IMG/VR virus record: IMGVR_UViG_3300037246_000906
Span: 1-51,961 of that record
Length of the DNA stretch: 51,961 nt
Reading direction: 5' to 3' (one strand)
Source of the DNA: a virus
Positions 25,488-32,351 of the stretch are shown here, in pieces. A program made the position numbers and the translations under genes. A model generated the notes under the pieces. The model was not told where the DNA came from. It searched no databases and saw nothing but the letters and a program-made list of their open reading frames with translations. Every line of letters begins with the position of its first letter. Within the stretch, counting starts at the first letter, position 1.

Positions 25488-26246
25488 TTATCTAATCAGT
25501 AATCTTAGTTTTCCTCTACGCAAGGCATTTTTTATTCTTGCGTAATGATTAACTCTTGAATACACGCGAGCACCATATTTTGCCACAATTCTACTAATAT
25601 CTCTCACACTTAGTTCTAATCTTGATTTACCAGAATAAAATGCATCCATACTATCCGTTCCATCATTGTTTCCACTAACATCATGTCTTAATCCCAAACT
25701 ATGTCCTAGTTCATGTATCAACACTGCAATTACTGAATATGTTCTTATTGTGTTATCGGGGTTGTTAGTTCCAGTTATCCAACCTTTACTAAGTGCTTTG
25801 CTTGCTTTAATTCCTAATCCCACAAAATCCCAGATATAATCATTGTTAAATACAACTTGACCACTTACGCTACCTTGTGCTGGGAAGTATGCGTATGCCA
25901 AAACACTTGGGCTTTTTTTGAATTGTTCGTCTTCATCTCTTCCTTTAAAATCAATTGTAATATCAGGTTCCTGCGTTCTATTTCCTTTCCACCAAACTGG
26001 CTTGAAAACAATTGGTATTTCCAAGTCCCATGTGGTCATTGCATAGTTTAAGGCTCTTCTTACTTGCCTTTCTGACATAGTTCTACAAGTTCCTATAACC
26101 TCATAATACATTATAGGTTTATCCCATTTTCCTGCCCATTCAGTTTGAGTTTCTATAAACTCCATTTGGACTTTGTTAGAATCGTGTATAGTACATCTAT
26201 AATCAGTAGTTTCAGTTCTACTTGTTCTTCGTCCCATTTTATTCAT
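25488..26246 (-). CDS. Matrixin-like zinc metalloprotease
   Basis: 252 residues. The motif AVLIHELGHSLGLRHD is the HExxHxxGxxH zinc site of metzincins, followed by a SMDAFY segment that could supply the Met-turn. Upstream, RQVRRALNYAMTTWDLEIPIVFK, DITIDFKGRDEDEQF and PAQGSVSGQVVFNND match the N-terminal half of a matrixin catalytic domain. No signal peptide is seen. The C-terminus is very basic (RIKNALRRGKLRLLIR). The first ATG is 26246, but 26237 has a better-placed AAGGATG upstream. It lies beside tail fibres and two small membrane proteins, so cleavage of host S-layer protein at entry or exit, or virion maturation, is plausible. Confidence 0.82.
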   Translation of the reverse strand: MNKMGRRTSRTETTDYRCTIHDSNKVQMEFIETQTEWAGKWDKPIMYYEVIGTCRTMSERQVRRALNYAMTTWDLEIPIVFKPVWWKGNRTQEPDITIDFKGRDEDEQFKKSPSVLAYAYFPAQGSVSGQVVFNNDYIWDFVGLGIKASKALSKGWITGTNNPDNTIRTYSVIAVLIHELGHSLGLRHDVSGNNDGTDSMDAFYSGKSRLELSVRDISRIVAKYGARVYSRVNHYARIKNALRRGKLRLLIR

Positions 26247-26847
26247 CCTTGGTTACTTGAACCAGTCTTCTTGCAGTTGTTTCTTTGTAAGCTTCTTTAC
26301 TCCATCCTCTCGCCTCAACCATGTATTCTCCTGCCTTCAATAGATTTTTCACTCCATCTTTGTTTGGATACATATCTTCCCAAGGAACCTTTACCTCTTT
26401 CACATCTTTAAATTCTTCTATAATAAAACCTTTACAAATTAATTCAGGCTTACTTGCTTTATCATATTTGTCACGTTTAAGCCATTTCATATTTGCACTA
26501 ATTACAACTTGAGCTAGTGGTACCTTTTCACTAAATTTAATTACACAGTTTTCTCCTACCTTTCCTGTTTCTGGTATCTTAATTTCTACATAAATATTCT
26601 CTGGATCTGCATATTCGTTTTCTTGATTATCTCTAAGTTCTTGTTTTCTTGACTCTAATGGATCTTTTTTAATTACTTGTTTTACCTCCTCAGTAACTAT
26701 TACTTTACTATCAGGTTTAGTTGGTTTTGAAAATTCTTTAAAACTAACTTCTTCCAATTTTTCCTTTTCTTTTTGTTGATTAAACTTTGCAGTTTTTTCT
26801 GCTATTTCTTCATCGGTTAAATCTAATCCTTCTAAGTCATCAGACAT
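26239..26847 (-). CDS. Unknown protein with charged coiled N-terminus and beta-rich C-terminal domain
   Basis: 202 residues. Residues 1-85 are charged and helical or disordered (EIAEKTAKFNQQKEKEKLEE, many E/K). Residues 90-200 look like a compact beta domain: NIYVEIKIPETGKVGENCVIKF, VVISANMKWLKR, GEYMVEARGWS, ARRLVQVT, the strand pattern of an Ig-like or bacterial-Ig fold. Its stop overlaps the matrixin gene by 8 bases, so it may be a partner or inhibitor of that protease. No family recognised. Confidence 0.75.
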   Translation of the reverse strand: MSDDLEGLDLTDEEIAEKTAKFNQQKEKEKLEEVSFKEFSKPTKPDSKVIVTEEVKQVIKKDPLESRKQELRDNQENEYADPENIYVEIKIPETGKVGENCVIKFSEKVPLAQVVISANMKWLKRDKYDKASKPELICKGFIIEEFKDVKEVKVPWEDMYPNKDGVKNLLKAGEYMVEARGWSKEAYKETTARRLVQVTKDE

Positions 26848-26865
26848 TAAAAATAAATAGGGTTT

Positions 26866-26897
26866 GTAGTATATAACCTTATAGGCTCTTATACTAC
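26866..26897 (-). repeat. Inverted repeat at a gene boundary
   Basis: Arms GTAGTATA (26866-26873) and TATACTAC (26890-26897) are perfect complements separated by 16 bases. One arm holds the likely TATA box (TTATATACTAC) of the gene starting at 26847, the other the stop of the preceding gene. It may be a terminator hairpin or an operator over the promoter. Confidence 0.5.
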
Positions 26898-27146
26898 AGG
26901 TGTTTCTTGTGCTTTTCTAAAGTGATATTGTACTACCAAGATCACTATAATAGTCATAGTTCCTAAAATACTAGACATACTTTCTAATGCATCTAAACCA
27001 ACTGCCATACGAGTTTCCCCTTCTGGTATAATATCGGTAACTGCACTAAACAAAGTAAAAGCCCACATTCCTGCGTATGTTGCAATTAGAATGACTGCCA
27101 AGATATTGTTTATTGTAATTCTATCTATTACACTTGCCATGATCAT
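26889..27146 (-). CDS. Small two-helix membrane protein (holin-like topology)
   Basis: 85 residues with membrane segments at about 13-35 (NILAVILIATYAGMWAFTLF) and 58-77 (SILGTMTIIVILVVQYHF), an extracytoplasmic loop with PEGETRM, and a short charged C-terminus. Size and topology match class II holins, but no sequence family is recognised and archaeal virus holins are poorly known. Neighbours are another small membrane protein and, further downstream, a metalloprotease. A second in-frame ATG at 27140 is also possible. Confidence 0.7.
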   Translation of the reverse strand: MIMASVIDRITINNILAVILIATYAGMWAFTLFSAVTDIIPEGETRMAVGLDALESMSSILGTMTIIVILVVQYHFRKAQETPVV

Positions 27147-27164
27147 ATACCTGAATCCTACTAT

Positions 27165-27467
27165 TTAACTCTTATCTGATTCCCTAAGCAACTCAGTCGC
27201 GATATCCTCAAGTGTGGCAGTAAGTTCGGGATGGTTTTTGGTTGTTTGATCGTCTATGATTTTTGCCATAATTAGTACGGTTTTGTTTAAACGCCAAATA
27301 TCCTTTTTCTGTGCTTGAACCATTTTTATAAGCTCTTTGATAAGTTCCTTATCCTCTTTCGTTTTTTCGGCACTATTTCTATATTTACTTCTTATTGAGC
27401 TTACTATAATTCCACCTATAACTGTTACGATTAAACCAGCTAATATTGTTGGTAGTATTGGATCCAT
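27165..27467 (-). CDS. Single-pass membrane protein with cytoplasmic coiled coil
   Basis: 100 residues from ATG 27467. A GTG at 27485 is in frame, but the promoter 21-31 bases upstream of 27467 favours the ATG. An N-terminal helix (PTILAGLIVTVIGGIIVSSI) is followed by a charged coiled coil (KTKEDKELIKELIKMVQAQK, then DIWRLNKTVLIMAKII). Layout resembles holin partners or antiholins and XkdX/hemolysin-type small phage proteins. The function is inferred from position only. Confidence 0.65.
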   Translation of the reverse strand: MDPILPTILAGLIVTVIGGIIVSSIRSKYRNSAEKTKEDKELIKELIKMVQAQKKDIWRLNKTVLIMAKIIDDQTTKNHPELTATLEDIATELLRESDKS

Positions 27468-27487
27468 ACTTTGTTTTGATTGCACAC

Positions 27488-27498
27488 GTTATAAGCAT
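27488..27498 (-). promoter_or_regulatory. ATGCTTATAAC promoter
   Basis: The minus strand reads ATGCTTATAACG, about 26 bases before the ATG at 27467, the usual spacing for a leaderless archaeal transcript. This also supports the choice of that start. Confidence 0.6.
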
Positions 27499-27501
27499 TG
27501 A

Positions 27502-27711
27502 TTATTTATAGTTAATACTTGGCTCTCCACAGTGGATACATTTATTGGAATTCCTATCATCATATTCATGCTCACATACCACTTTCCCAATAAACTGGGA
27601 TTGTTCGGCAAAACACTCTGGGCAGATAAATAGCCTAGTATTCTTTATGTCGCCTATCTTCTTCATTTTGGAATGTCCACACACCGTACAATTTTCAGGT
27701 TGTATCACCAT
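27502..27711 (-). CDS. Zinc-ribbon microprotein
   Basis: 69 residues with three Cys pairs: CTVCGHSKM, FICPECF, and CEHEYD with KCIHCGEP. The first two pairs could form one ribbon and the last a second, rubredoxin-like knuckle. It has its own ATGCTTTAATA promoter. No family recognised. Confidence 0.75.
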   Translation of the reverse strand: MVIQPENCTVCGHSKMKKIGDIKNTRLFICPECFAEQSQFIGKVVCEHEYDDRNSNKCIHCGEPSINYK

Positions 27712-27732
27712 AATAATTATTACTAGTTTTCA

Positions 27733-27743
27733 TATTAAAGCAT
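27733..27743 (-). promoter_or_regulatory. ATGCTTTAATA promoter
   Basis: The minus strand reads ATGCTTTAATATG about 27 bases before the ATG at 27711. Confidence 0.55.
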
Positions 27744-27758
27744 AAATAATTAATAATG

Positions 27759-28085
27759 TTAAAATAGCCAGTCATTTTCTGCCCATATAACTCTTTTCAT
27801 TAATTCGTGTTCCTGCTCACCATCCATGTTTTCTGATTCATCCATCTTGATTTTAACATCACCAACTCGATCTTTGATTTCTATAATGTCTTCCCTAATC
27901 GCTTGGTGTAATGCTTCGTGGTTTACCGTATTAATTATGTTTTCCATACTTTCGTGTCTGTGTAGAGTAATCCATACCTGTTTTGTTGCACTATATGTAA
28001 CTCCATATTCTGCACTATCTTGAAGGTTAAATGCTCTAAAATCTTGTGTCCATTTACTCTCTCTTACATGAAAATATTTACCCAT
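27759..28085 (-). CDS. Small HExxH protein, putative metallopeptidase
   Basis: 108 residues. NHEALHQAIRED contains an HExxH zinc motif, with a preceding strand (YSATKQVWITLHRHE) and helix (MENIINTV) as in SprT-like or gluzincin mini-proteases. The third ligand could be one of the Glu or His residues in EQEHELMKR. The protein is too short for a full protease domain of known families, so activity is uncertain. It follows the winged-helix gene with a 6-base gap. Confidence 0.65.
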   Translation of the reverse strand: MGKYFHVRESKWTQDFRAFNLQDSAEYGVTYSATKQVWITLHRHESMENIINTVNHEALHQAIREDIIEIKDRVGDVKIKMDESENMDGEQEHELMKRVIWAENDWLF

Positions 28086-28091
28086 GCAGGA

Positions 28092-28472
28092 CTAGTGTGT
28101 TTTGTTCTTATTTAACCTTGGAGCCTTGGCTAATTTGAATAGGCGTGTATCCCTCATTCTTCCCAGACCATCTGGGTATTTTATAGTTTTAACTTTCAAT
28201 ATTTCATGCTTTACCATTCTTTCGGTTGAACTATGGACTGTTCTTTCTGCCAATCCCATATCATCCCTCATTTCTTTTACCGATCTCCACGAATTACCAT
28301 TATGTTGGTAGTAATCTACTATCACATAATCTGACTTTATTCTACCTTCGGGATTTGTGAAAAACCTATGCTCTGTATTTTCCTTATACATTGACTTTTT
28401 AATTTTCTTTTCTGGGTTTTTTAATTCCATTGATGTAGATCCAGTAATTGAATCGTCTTCTAATTCTGTCAT
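28092..28472 (-). CDS. Winged-helix DNA-binding protein
   Basis: 126 residues. Residues about 48-110 read as a winged helix: VIVDYYQHNGNSWRSVKEMR (helices 1-2), LAERTVHSSTERMVKHEIL (recognition helix), then KVKTIKYPDGLGRMRDTRLFKL (wing). The N-terminus is charged and probably flexible. It starts inside the stop of the phosphoesterase gene (ATGA). Likely a virus transcription regulator. Target unknown. Confidence 0.72.
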   Translation of the reverse strand: MTELEDDSITGSTSMELKNPEKKIKKSMYKENTEHRFFTNPEGRIKSDYVIVDYYQHNGNSWRSVKEMRDDMGLAERTVHSSTERMVKHEILKVKTIKYPDGLGRMRDTRLFKLAKAPRLNKNKTH

Positions 28473-29329
28473 ATATGGTGGTGTAATTCCCCTTTCAATG
28501 CGTCAAATGAAATTGTTATAGTTCCAGCGACGGCAGGCTTCATTTTGTTTCTTCTTTCATACCACTGGTCAACACCGTCAAGCATTGTGGCAGTAAAACT
28601 ACCTGTGTTACCAAGTACTACTGTTCTTTGTTGTGCATTTCCAGTCTTGTAATTAAAACTAACCATTTGCTCTTCCATACTCATTTTTTGGTGTAAGTGT
28701 CCCATTAGGTAAACATCTGCTATGTGGTTCCACATTAAGTTTTGAAGTGGTGTGTAGGCGTTAGCTCCACCTCCGAATCCGTGAACACTTAAGATAGTCC
28801 AACGTCTAAGTGGTTTACCTTTGTATTGTATTTCTAAACCTATTAATGCTCGGCTACCTAGGTAATCAACACCTAAACCATCATAAACTTTTCCATCTTC
28901 TTTATCCTTATATCCCTCGAAAAATGTTTGAATCCACTCTTGATCAATTTCCCTATTGTTATATTCGTGGTTTCCTGCGAGTCCCCAGAGTACTTTGCCA
29001 TGTCCATCTTTCTTTTTATTGGCAATATGTAATTCAGTTAAATCTTGTGTTACTTTGTAAAATCCTTTTTTCTGGGCTTCAAGTGAATTTTCGGTTACAC
29101 TTTCTTTTTGCCACCTTTTGTCTTTTGGTGTAATTGCATCCAATTGGTCTCCACCATAAAATGTGAATCTTGCTGGATCTCCAATTACTGCTTTCATTCT
29201 TCTATCAAATAATTTTGGTAAGTGGTTTCTTCCACCATAATGTATATCACTAAATCCCTCCAAATGAATTAGGTCATCTTTTTTAAGTCCTATTTTGTGT
29301 AAGTCTATTTTTATTAGTTTACTAAACAT
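28469..29329 (-). CDS. Calcineurin-like metallophosphoesterase
   Basis: 286 residues with all signature blocks in order: GFSDIHYGG (D-x-H), FYGGDQLD (GD), LAGNHEYNN (GNHE), SVHGFGG (metal-binding His) and YLMGHLHQKM (GHxH). These bind two metal ions and hydrolyse phosphodiesters or phosphomonoesters. The substrate cannot be told from sequence. Viral members include nucleases and cyclic-nucleotide phosphodiesterases, so cleavage of a host signal nucleotide is one option. It lies next to the NMN adenylyltransferase and SLOG-like genes. Confidence 0.85.
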   Translation of the reverse strand: MFSKLIKIDLHKIGLKKDDLIHLEGFSDIHYGGRNHLPKLFDRRMKAVIGDPARFTFYGGDQLDAITPKDKRWQKESVTENSLEAQKKGFYKVTQDLTELHIANKKKDGHGKVLWGLAGNHEYNNREIDQEWIQTFFEGYKDKEDGKVYDGLGVDYLGSRALIGLEIQYKGKPLRRWTILSVHGFGGGANAYTPLQNLMWNHIADVYLMGHLHQKMSMEEQMVSFNYKTGNAQQRTVVLGNTGSFTATMLDGVDQWYERRNKMKPAVAGTITISFDALKGELHHHI

Positions 29330-29351
29330 TTAATCTCATCAAATCCTCGTA

Positions 29352-29480
29352 CTATATAATCGTTACCTTCTGTATAAAAGCATTGGTTAATTTGTAATGA
29401 AAGACTAATTTTCCATAATTTGAACCATTAGCCCACTTTAAAAATACTCTCTCCTTTAAACATAGTTTACACTCACACAT
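29352..29480 (-). CDS. Microprotein with CxCxxC motif
   Basis: 42 residues starting MCECKLCLKERV, then a segment with strand pattern (GKLVFHYKLTN). It overlaps the end of the NMN adenylyltransferase gene by 8 bases (ATGTGTGA), which supports translational coupling. The three close Cys could bind a metal with one other ligand. The 3' half overlaps a possible promoter of the next gene (29372-29383), so I hold it with moderate confidence. Confidence 0.5.
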   Translation of the reverse strand: MCECKLCLKERVFLKWANGSNYGKLVFHYKLTNAFIQKVTII

Positions 29481-29943
29481 AATGTCTTACCTCATTGATT
29501 ACTGTTTCTGTTCCACTTGGCACTAAGGAAACCCAGTTTTCGTTCCTTATAATAAGCTTCCGAATTAATGAAGCATTAAGTCCATTTTGTTTTATTGGTA
29601 TTGGTTGAACCTCAAACTTGTGGTCTTTAAACGCTTGTGCAGTTCTTGGATTATTTGTAAAACATACTTTTCTTCCTTTTGGCATTTCTTTCTCGATCAC
29701 TCTAGTCCACTCTTCGTCTGATTCTTGATCGCATATATGTATAAAATGTACCCTATTCTTGTAAAATTTCATCATATCTTTGCGTTCTTGATAAGTAAAC
29801 GGGTTTTTATCGTCTAATAGATTAATGCCTCTTTTCGAACAAATCAATACGAATGTTTCATCACACCTTTCTAAAAGATGTTGTATTGCATCGAAATGAC
29901 CTAAATGGAACGGCTGAAAACGTCCAGCGTATATTCCTATCAT
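29473..29943 (-). CDS. nadM: Nicotinamide-nucleotide adenylyltransferase (archaeal NadM type)
   Basis: 156 residues. GRFQPFHLGHFDAI is the GxFxPxHxGH nucleotidyltransferase motif, with FVLICSKRGINLLDDKNPFT and YQERKDMM as in archaeal NMNATs, and NASLIRKLI in place of the usual ISGTxIR block. The enzyme joins NMN and ATP to make NAD+ and pyrophosphate. It matches archaeal NadM in size (about 165-180) and order. In a virus it may refill NAD+ drained by host defence or by replication. The adjacent SLOG-like gene and the distant Nudix gene add to this theme. Its close relatives also act on related dinucleotides, so in vivo substrate is not certain. Confidence 0.85.
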   Translation of the reverse strand: MIGIYAGRFQPFHLGHFDAIQHLLERCDETFVLICSKRGINLLDDKNPFTYQERKDMMKFYKNRVHFIHICDQESDEEWTRVIEKEMPKGRKVCFTNNPRTAQAFKDHKFEVQPIPIKQNGLNASLIRKLIIRNENWVSLVPSGTETVINEVRHYV

Positions 29944-29974
29944 TACAGTTTTCCAATACTTGAGTAATTTAAAC

Positions 29975-30076
29975 TTATGCTTCTACTAGTGTTTCTGGTG
30001 AACAATCATCACACCAAGGCAATGTATGTATGTCTTCATAAGGTAAGTTACATTTTACACAAACGTCATAATCCAT
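29975..30076 (-). CDS. Zinc-ribbon microprotein
   Basis: 33 residues: CVKCNLPY, then WCDDCSPE, a four-Cys ribbon with a short spacer. It has an ATGCTTTTATAAC promoter about 25 bases upstream and ends 31 bases before the NMN adenylyltransferase gene. Confidence 0.65.
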   Translation of the reverse strand: MDYDVCVKCNLPYEDIHTLPWCDDCSPETLVEA

Positions 30077-30095
30077 ATATACTATACGTTAAATT

Positions 30096-30108
30096 GTTAT
30101 AAAAGCAT
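30096..30108 (-). promoter_or_regulatory. ATGCTTTTATAAC promoter
   Basis: The minus strand reads ATGCTTTTATAAC, about 26 bases before the ATG at 30076. It probably drives the zinc microprotein and NMN adenylyltransferase genes. Confidence 0.6.
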
Positions 30109-30118
30109 TATGGATAAA

Positions 30119-30547
30119 TCATCTTTTAATTGGAGGCATCATTTTTGTTTCTTTGCCTATTCTTCTTGCCTGCCACATAGTCCAACATCCTCCACCTACT
30201 TGGTGATCTTGGTCACAGTGGTAACATCTTCTATCTCTATATCCTGCTGGAAAACAATAAAGTTTATCACAATCCTCTGCAATCAATAAATTTCTTGACT
30301 TGTAGCCACGTTTACCGTCTTTGTCTTCCCATTGTTCTATTTCTGGTTTGTAAATTGTAGTTTTTATGTTAAGTGGTATTGCTATATCCTCTGCAATTGT
30401 ATCTATTCCTTTTGAACCACCACTAACAACATACAAGTCATCACCATTCTCATTTAATGCATCAGTTAGAATTATTCCTATTAATTGTCTCGCGTCTCTT
30501 TCCTCGTTTTCAGTTAGTTTACCTGCGCCAACTATTGCTATTCTCAT
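30119..30547 (-). CDS. SLOG-like (YpsA/DprA-related) nucleotide-binding protein with Cys/His insert
   Basis: 142 residues with a Rossmann-like layout of SLOG proteins: MRIAIVGAGKL, then LYVVSGGSKGIDTIAEDIA (GGxxGID, the ligand loop), a strand with TTIYKPE, RNLLIAEDCDKLYCFP, and a final GGCWTMWQARRIGK (the GTxxxxxxA helix). Known SLOG domains bind nucleotides such as NAD-derived or cytokinin-like signals. YHCDQDHQVGG inserts a Cys/His group not usual for the family. The neighbouring NMN adenylyltransferase makes an NAD-linked role attractive, possibly as a sponge or sensor. That is inference. Confidence 0.75.
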   Translation of the reverse strand: MRIAIVGAGKLTENEERDARQLIGIILTDALNENGDDLYVVSGGSKGIDTIAEDIAIPLNIKTTIYKPEIEQWEDKDGKRGYKSRNLLIAEDCDKLYCFPAGYRDRRCYHCDQDHQVGGGCWTMWQARRIGKETKMMPPIKR

Positions 30548-30825
30548 AAGTCTAAACCAAAAGTGCCTGCTAAATCTGCAAACTGTTTGTATTTTTCCAA
30601 GTATATTCTACCTTTCTCGGTTATGATAAATGTGTGTTTTCCCTTTACCTCTATTCTGTTTACAAGTTCATTACCAATTAGTTTATTCATAAATTTTGTT
30701 AGTCTAGGATGTGGCATATTTGCCTTTGTCATTAAAGTAGTAACTTGTATGCCTGCCATACCACCATCTTGTGTTGCTTGGAGTATTGATTCGCATATTT
30801 GCATACTGTTACGGTATTGTTTCAC
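30544..30825 (-). CDS. Archaeal winged-helix protein (HTH_45-like)
   Basis: 93 residues with a GTG start. Helices (SMQICESILQATQDGG, IQVTTLMTKANMPHPRLTKF, MNKLIGNELV) and a wing (KHTFIITEKGRIYLEKY) follow the pattern of HTH_45-type regulators, which are very abundant in Nitrososphaerota. This gives a weak hint at the host. It overlaps the SLOG-like gene by ATGA, so it may regulate its own operon. Confidence 0.78.
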   Translation of the reverse strand: MKQYRNSMQICESILQATQDGGMAGIQVTTLMTKANMPHPRLTKFMNKLIGNELVNRIEVKGKHTFIITEKGRIYLEKYKQFADLAGTFGLDL

Positions 30826-30845
30826 ATTTAACGTTGGATTTTACC

Positions 30846-31013
30846 CTATATTAACTTATCTCGGTTGAATATCCAAGGTTCAGGTTTTGTTTTATCCTCA
30901 TGCCAAGACTTTAAAAGATTATCTGCTGTTATCCACCAACAATTAATACATAAAACTGTATATTTGTTTTGTCTATAAATGGCTTGTTTACCACATCTAT
31001 TATCACACTTCAT
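30846..31013 (-). CDS. Small Cys-containing protein
   Basis: 55 residues: MKCDNRCGKQ and LCINCWW give a CxxxC/CxxC zinc site, followed by an aromatic helix (ADNLLKSWHEDK). It sits after a T-rich terminator and before the winged-helix gene. No family recognised. Confidence 0.65.
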   Translation of the reverse strand: MKCDNRCGKQAIYRQNKYTVLCINCWWITADNLLKSWHEDKTKPEPWIFNRDKLI

Positions 31014-31022
31014 AAAAAAGGA
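31014..31022 (-). terminator. T-rich terminator after 31057-31494
   Basis: The minus strand reads CCTTTTTTAT just downstream of the preceding gene's stop, and reaches the next ATG. Confidence 0.4.
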
Positions 31023-31056
31023 AAAGGGTTATACCCTAATTAAATGATTCTAATTA

Positions 31057-31494
31057 CTACTTGTAATCTTCATCATTTTCAAACGCAAGGCACCAGTAAT
31101 CATTACCTCCCTCTTTGTTTGATTTTCTTAAAACCACTTTAACTGGGCCGATTCGTTTTCCTTGGGCTAACGCATTAGCATAGTCTGGAATTCTCTCGAT
31201 TTGTTTACTAACTGCTTCAGTTGTAAAGAAGTTGCATATTGCTTCAGGTGCTTCACCTTTTTTAGGTGGTAGACTAAAACTCTCGCTAGTTGCAAACGTC
31301 CAGTAATCGACTTTGTTATCTGCGCCTATCTGATCTGGTCTATGGTATTTGCCTGCTTTACCTCTTGTATGTGTATATGCAGTAATAAATACCTCCTTAC
31401 CACTAATCAATTTTTGATTTACGGCTTTAGGTCTCTCTTCAGTAGAAACTTGCTGATTTGTATCGGCTGGGTTTATTGTATCATTCTCACTCAT
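31057..31494 (-). CDS. Unknown soluble protein, possibly nucleic-acid binding
   Basis: 145 residues from ATG 31494. This start has a strong AGGAGGTGA site 7-15 bases upstream, better spaced than the ATG at 31500. The first 30 residues are polar and disordered. The rest mixes strands and basic loops: GKEVFITAYTHTRGKAGKYH, DYWTFATSESFSLPP, GPVKVVLRKSNKEGG, DYWCLAFENDEDYK. The strand-loop pattern with aromatic positions would suit an OB-like single-strand binder, but I recognise no family. Confidence 0.65.
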   Translation of the reverse strand: MSENDTINPADTNQQVSTEERPKAVNQKLISGKEVFITAYTHTRGKAGKYHRPDQIGADNKVDYWTFATSESFSLPPKKGEAPEAICNFFTTEAVSKQIERIPDYANALAQGKRIGPVKVVLRKSNKEGGNDYWCLAFENDEDYK

Positions 31495-31500
31495 TCTCAT

Positions 31501-31509
31501 TCACCTCCT
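31501..31509 (-). promoter_or_regulatory. Strong Shine-Dalgarno site
   Basis: The minus strand reads AAAGGAGGTGA before two in-frame ATGs. Spacing favours the ATG at 31494. It is the longest anti-16S match noticed in the window and marks a gene that is probably highly translated. Confidence 0.7.
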
Positions 31510-31554
31510 TTTTAGAAGTTAAAGTATTAAGAACTTACTCTTTTATAAGTGTTG

Positions 31555-31698
31555 TTATCTGAAAAAGTTTTGGATTCTTCCACATTCTGAACACCACTCC
31601 AATTCAAAGGTATCCATTTTGGGATCTTGGGTCTTTACATAAATTGCGTTTATATGACCGTATGCCTCACATTCCTTGAATCTACATATTGATCTCAT
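31555..31698 (-). CDS. Zinc-knuckle microprotein
   Basis: 47 residues: ICRFKECEAYGH near the start and WCSECGRIQ near the end form a CxxxxC/CxxC site around a strand (INAIYVKTQ). Its ATG shares a base with the stop before it (TAATG). Confidence 0.65.
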   Translation of the reverse strand: MRSICRFKECEAYGHINAIYVKTQDPKMDTFELEWCSECGRIQNFFR

Positions 31699-31790
31699 TA
31701 TACAAACCTCTTACAGATTTTGCAATAATCTTTTTCTTTCTTGGTTAGTGGTATTCCACACTGCATACATTTCTTATTGACCGCTGGCAA
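31698..31790 (-). CDS. Tiny zinc-ribbon protein (start uncertain)
   Basis: 30 residues from a TTG at 31790, or 22 from the ATG at 31766. The longer form keeps both halves of a ribbon, KKCMQCGIP and YCKICKRF, so the TTG is preferred. The stop overlaps the next ATG. It overlaps the upstream gene's end by 17 bases. Confidence 0.5.
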   Translation of the reverse strand: MPAVNKKCMQCGIPLTKKEKDYCKICKRFV

Positions 31791-31920
31791 GTAAGAACTT
31801 CTCCAATTTATTTCTTAACATAATGTCTTCGGGTGCACACATTTCATTATTTCTATAATCGGGGAAACTATGATGAAACCAGTTATAAGCTCGTTTAGCA
31901 CTAGGAATATCCAAATTCAT
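31774..31920 (-). CDS. Small unknown protein
   Basis: 48 residues, mostly helical (DIPSAKRAYNWFHHSFPDYR; EDIMLRNKLEKFLLASGQ). It is first in a short unit behind a TTATATA box 21-34 bases upstream. No family recognised. Confidence 0.55.
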   Translation of the reverse strand: MNLDIPSAKRAYNWFHHSFPDYRNNEMCAPEDIMLRNKLEKFLLASGQ

Positions 31921-31940
31921 ACAACCACTATATAAGTGTT

Positions 31941-31954
31941 CTATATATAAGCGT
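31941..31954 (-). promoter_or_regulatory. TATA-box promoter (ACGCTTATATATAG)
   Basis: The minus strand reads TACGCTTATATATAG, about 27 bases before the ATG at 31920. It is intermediate between the ATGC-TTATA class and the simple TATA class. Confidence 0.55.
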
Positions 31955-31959
31955 AATGG

Positions 31960-32145
31960 TTATTTCTTCCGAGGCTTTTCCAAATACTTGCGTTCTTTTA
32001 ACAATTCGTGTAAGTATCCCTGCGCGTTAAATATAATACCACATATTGATTCTTCAACTTCATCTCTACCTTGAAGACCTCTATGTTCAAGCCATGTATC
32101 GAAAACATGTCGTAACATACTTTTCATGTATTGTTCTTTTGGCAT
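31960..32145 (-). CDS. Small helical protein, unknown
   Basis: 61 residues from ATG 32145, whose first base is the last base of the previous TGA stop (TGATG). Helical and basic at the end (LHELLKERKYLEKPRKK). A TTG one codon earlier is an alternative start. No family recognised. Confidence 0.6.
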   Translation of the reverse strand: MPKEQYMKSMLRHVFDTWLEHRGLQGRDEVEESICGIIFNAQGYLHELLKERKYLEKPRKK

Positions 32146-32351
32146 CAATTATCAGAATCTCTAAGTGAACCATCAGATTGTATTCTATTCTTTGTCATAT
32201 ATTCTCCAAATCTATTTATTACTGTTGGTGATAAGTATCCTTCAAAATCGTGTTTTCCCTCATCAGTATCTCTGGTCGCACCAGTTTTAAATGATCTTAT
32301 TTTACCCTTTTTTCCTGCCAAGTAACTTCTCACAAAACTCCTTCTTTGCAT
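32145..32351 (-). CDS. Small basic protein, unknown
   Basis: 68 residues, basic at the N-terminus (MQRRSFVRSYLAGKKGKIRS) then polar with GKHDFEGYLSPTVINRFGEY. It overlaps the preceding gene by 50 bases in another frame, more than the usual overlap here, so one of the two starts may be later. Confidence 0.5.
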   Translation of the reverse strand: MQRRSFVRSYLAGKKGKIRSFKTGATRDTDEGKHDFEGYLSPTVINRFGEYMTKNRIQSDGSLRDSDN

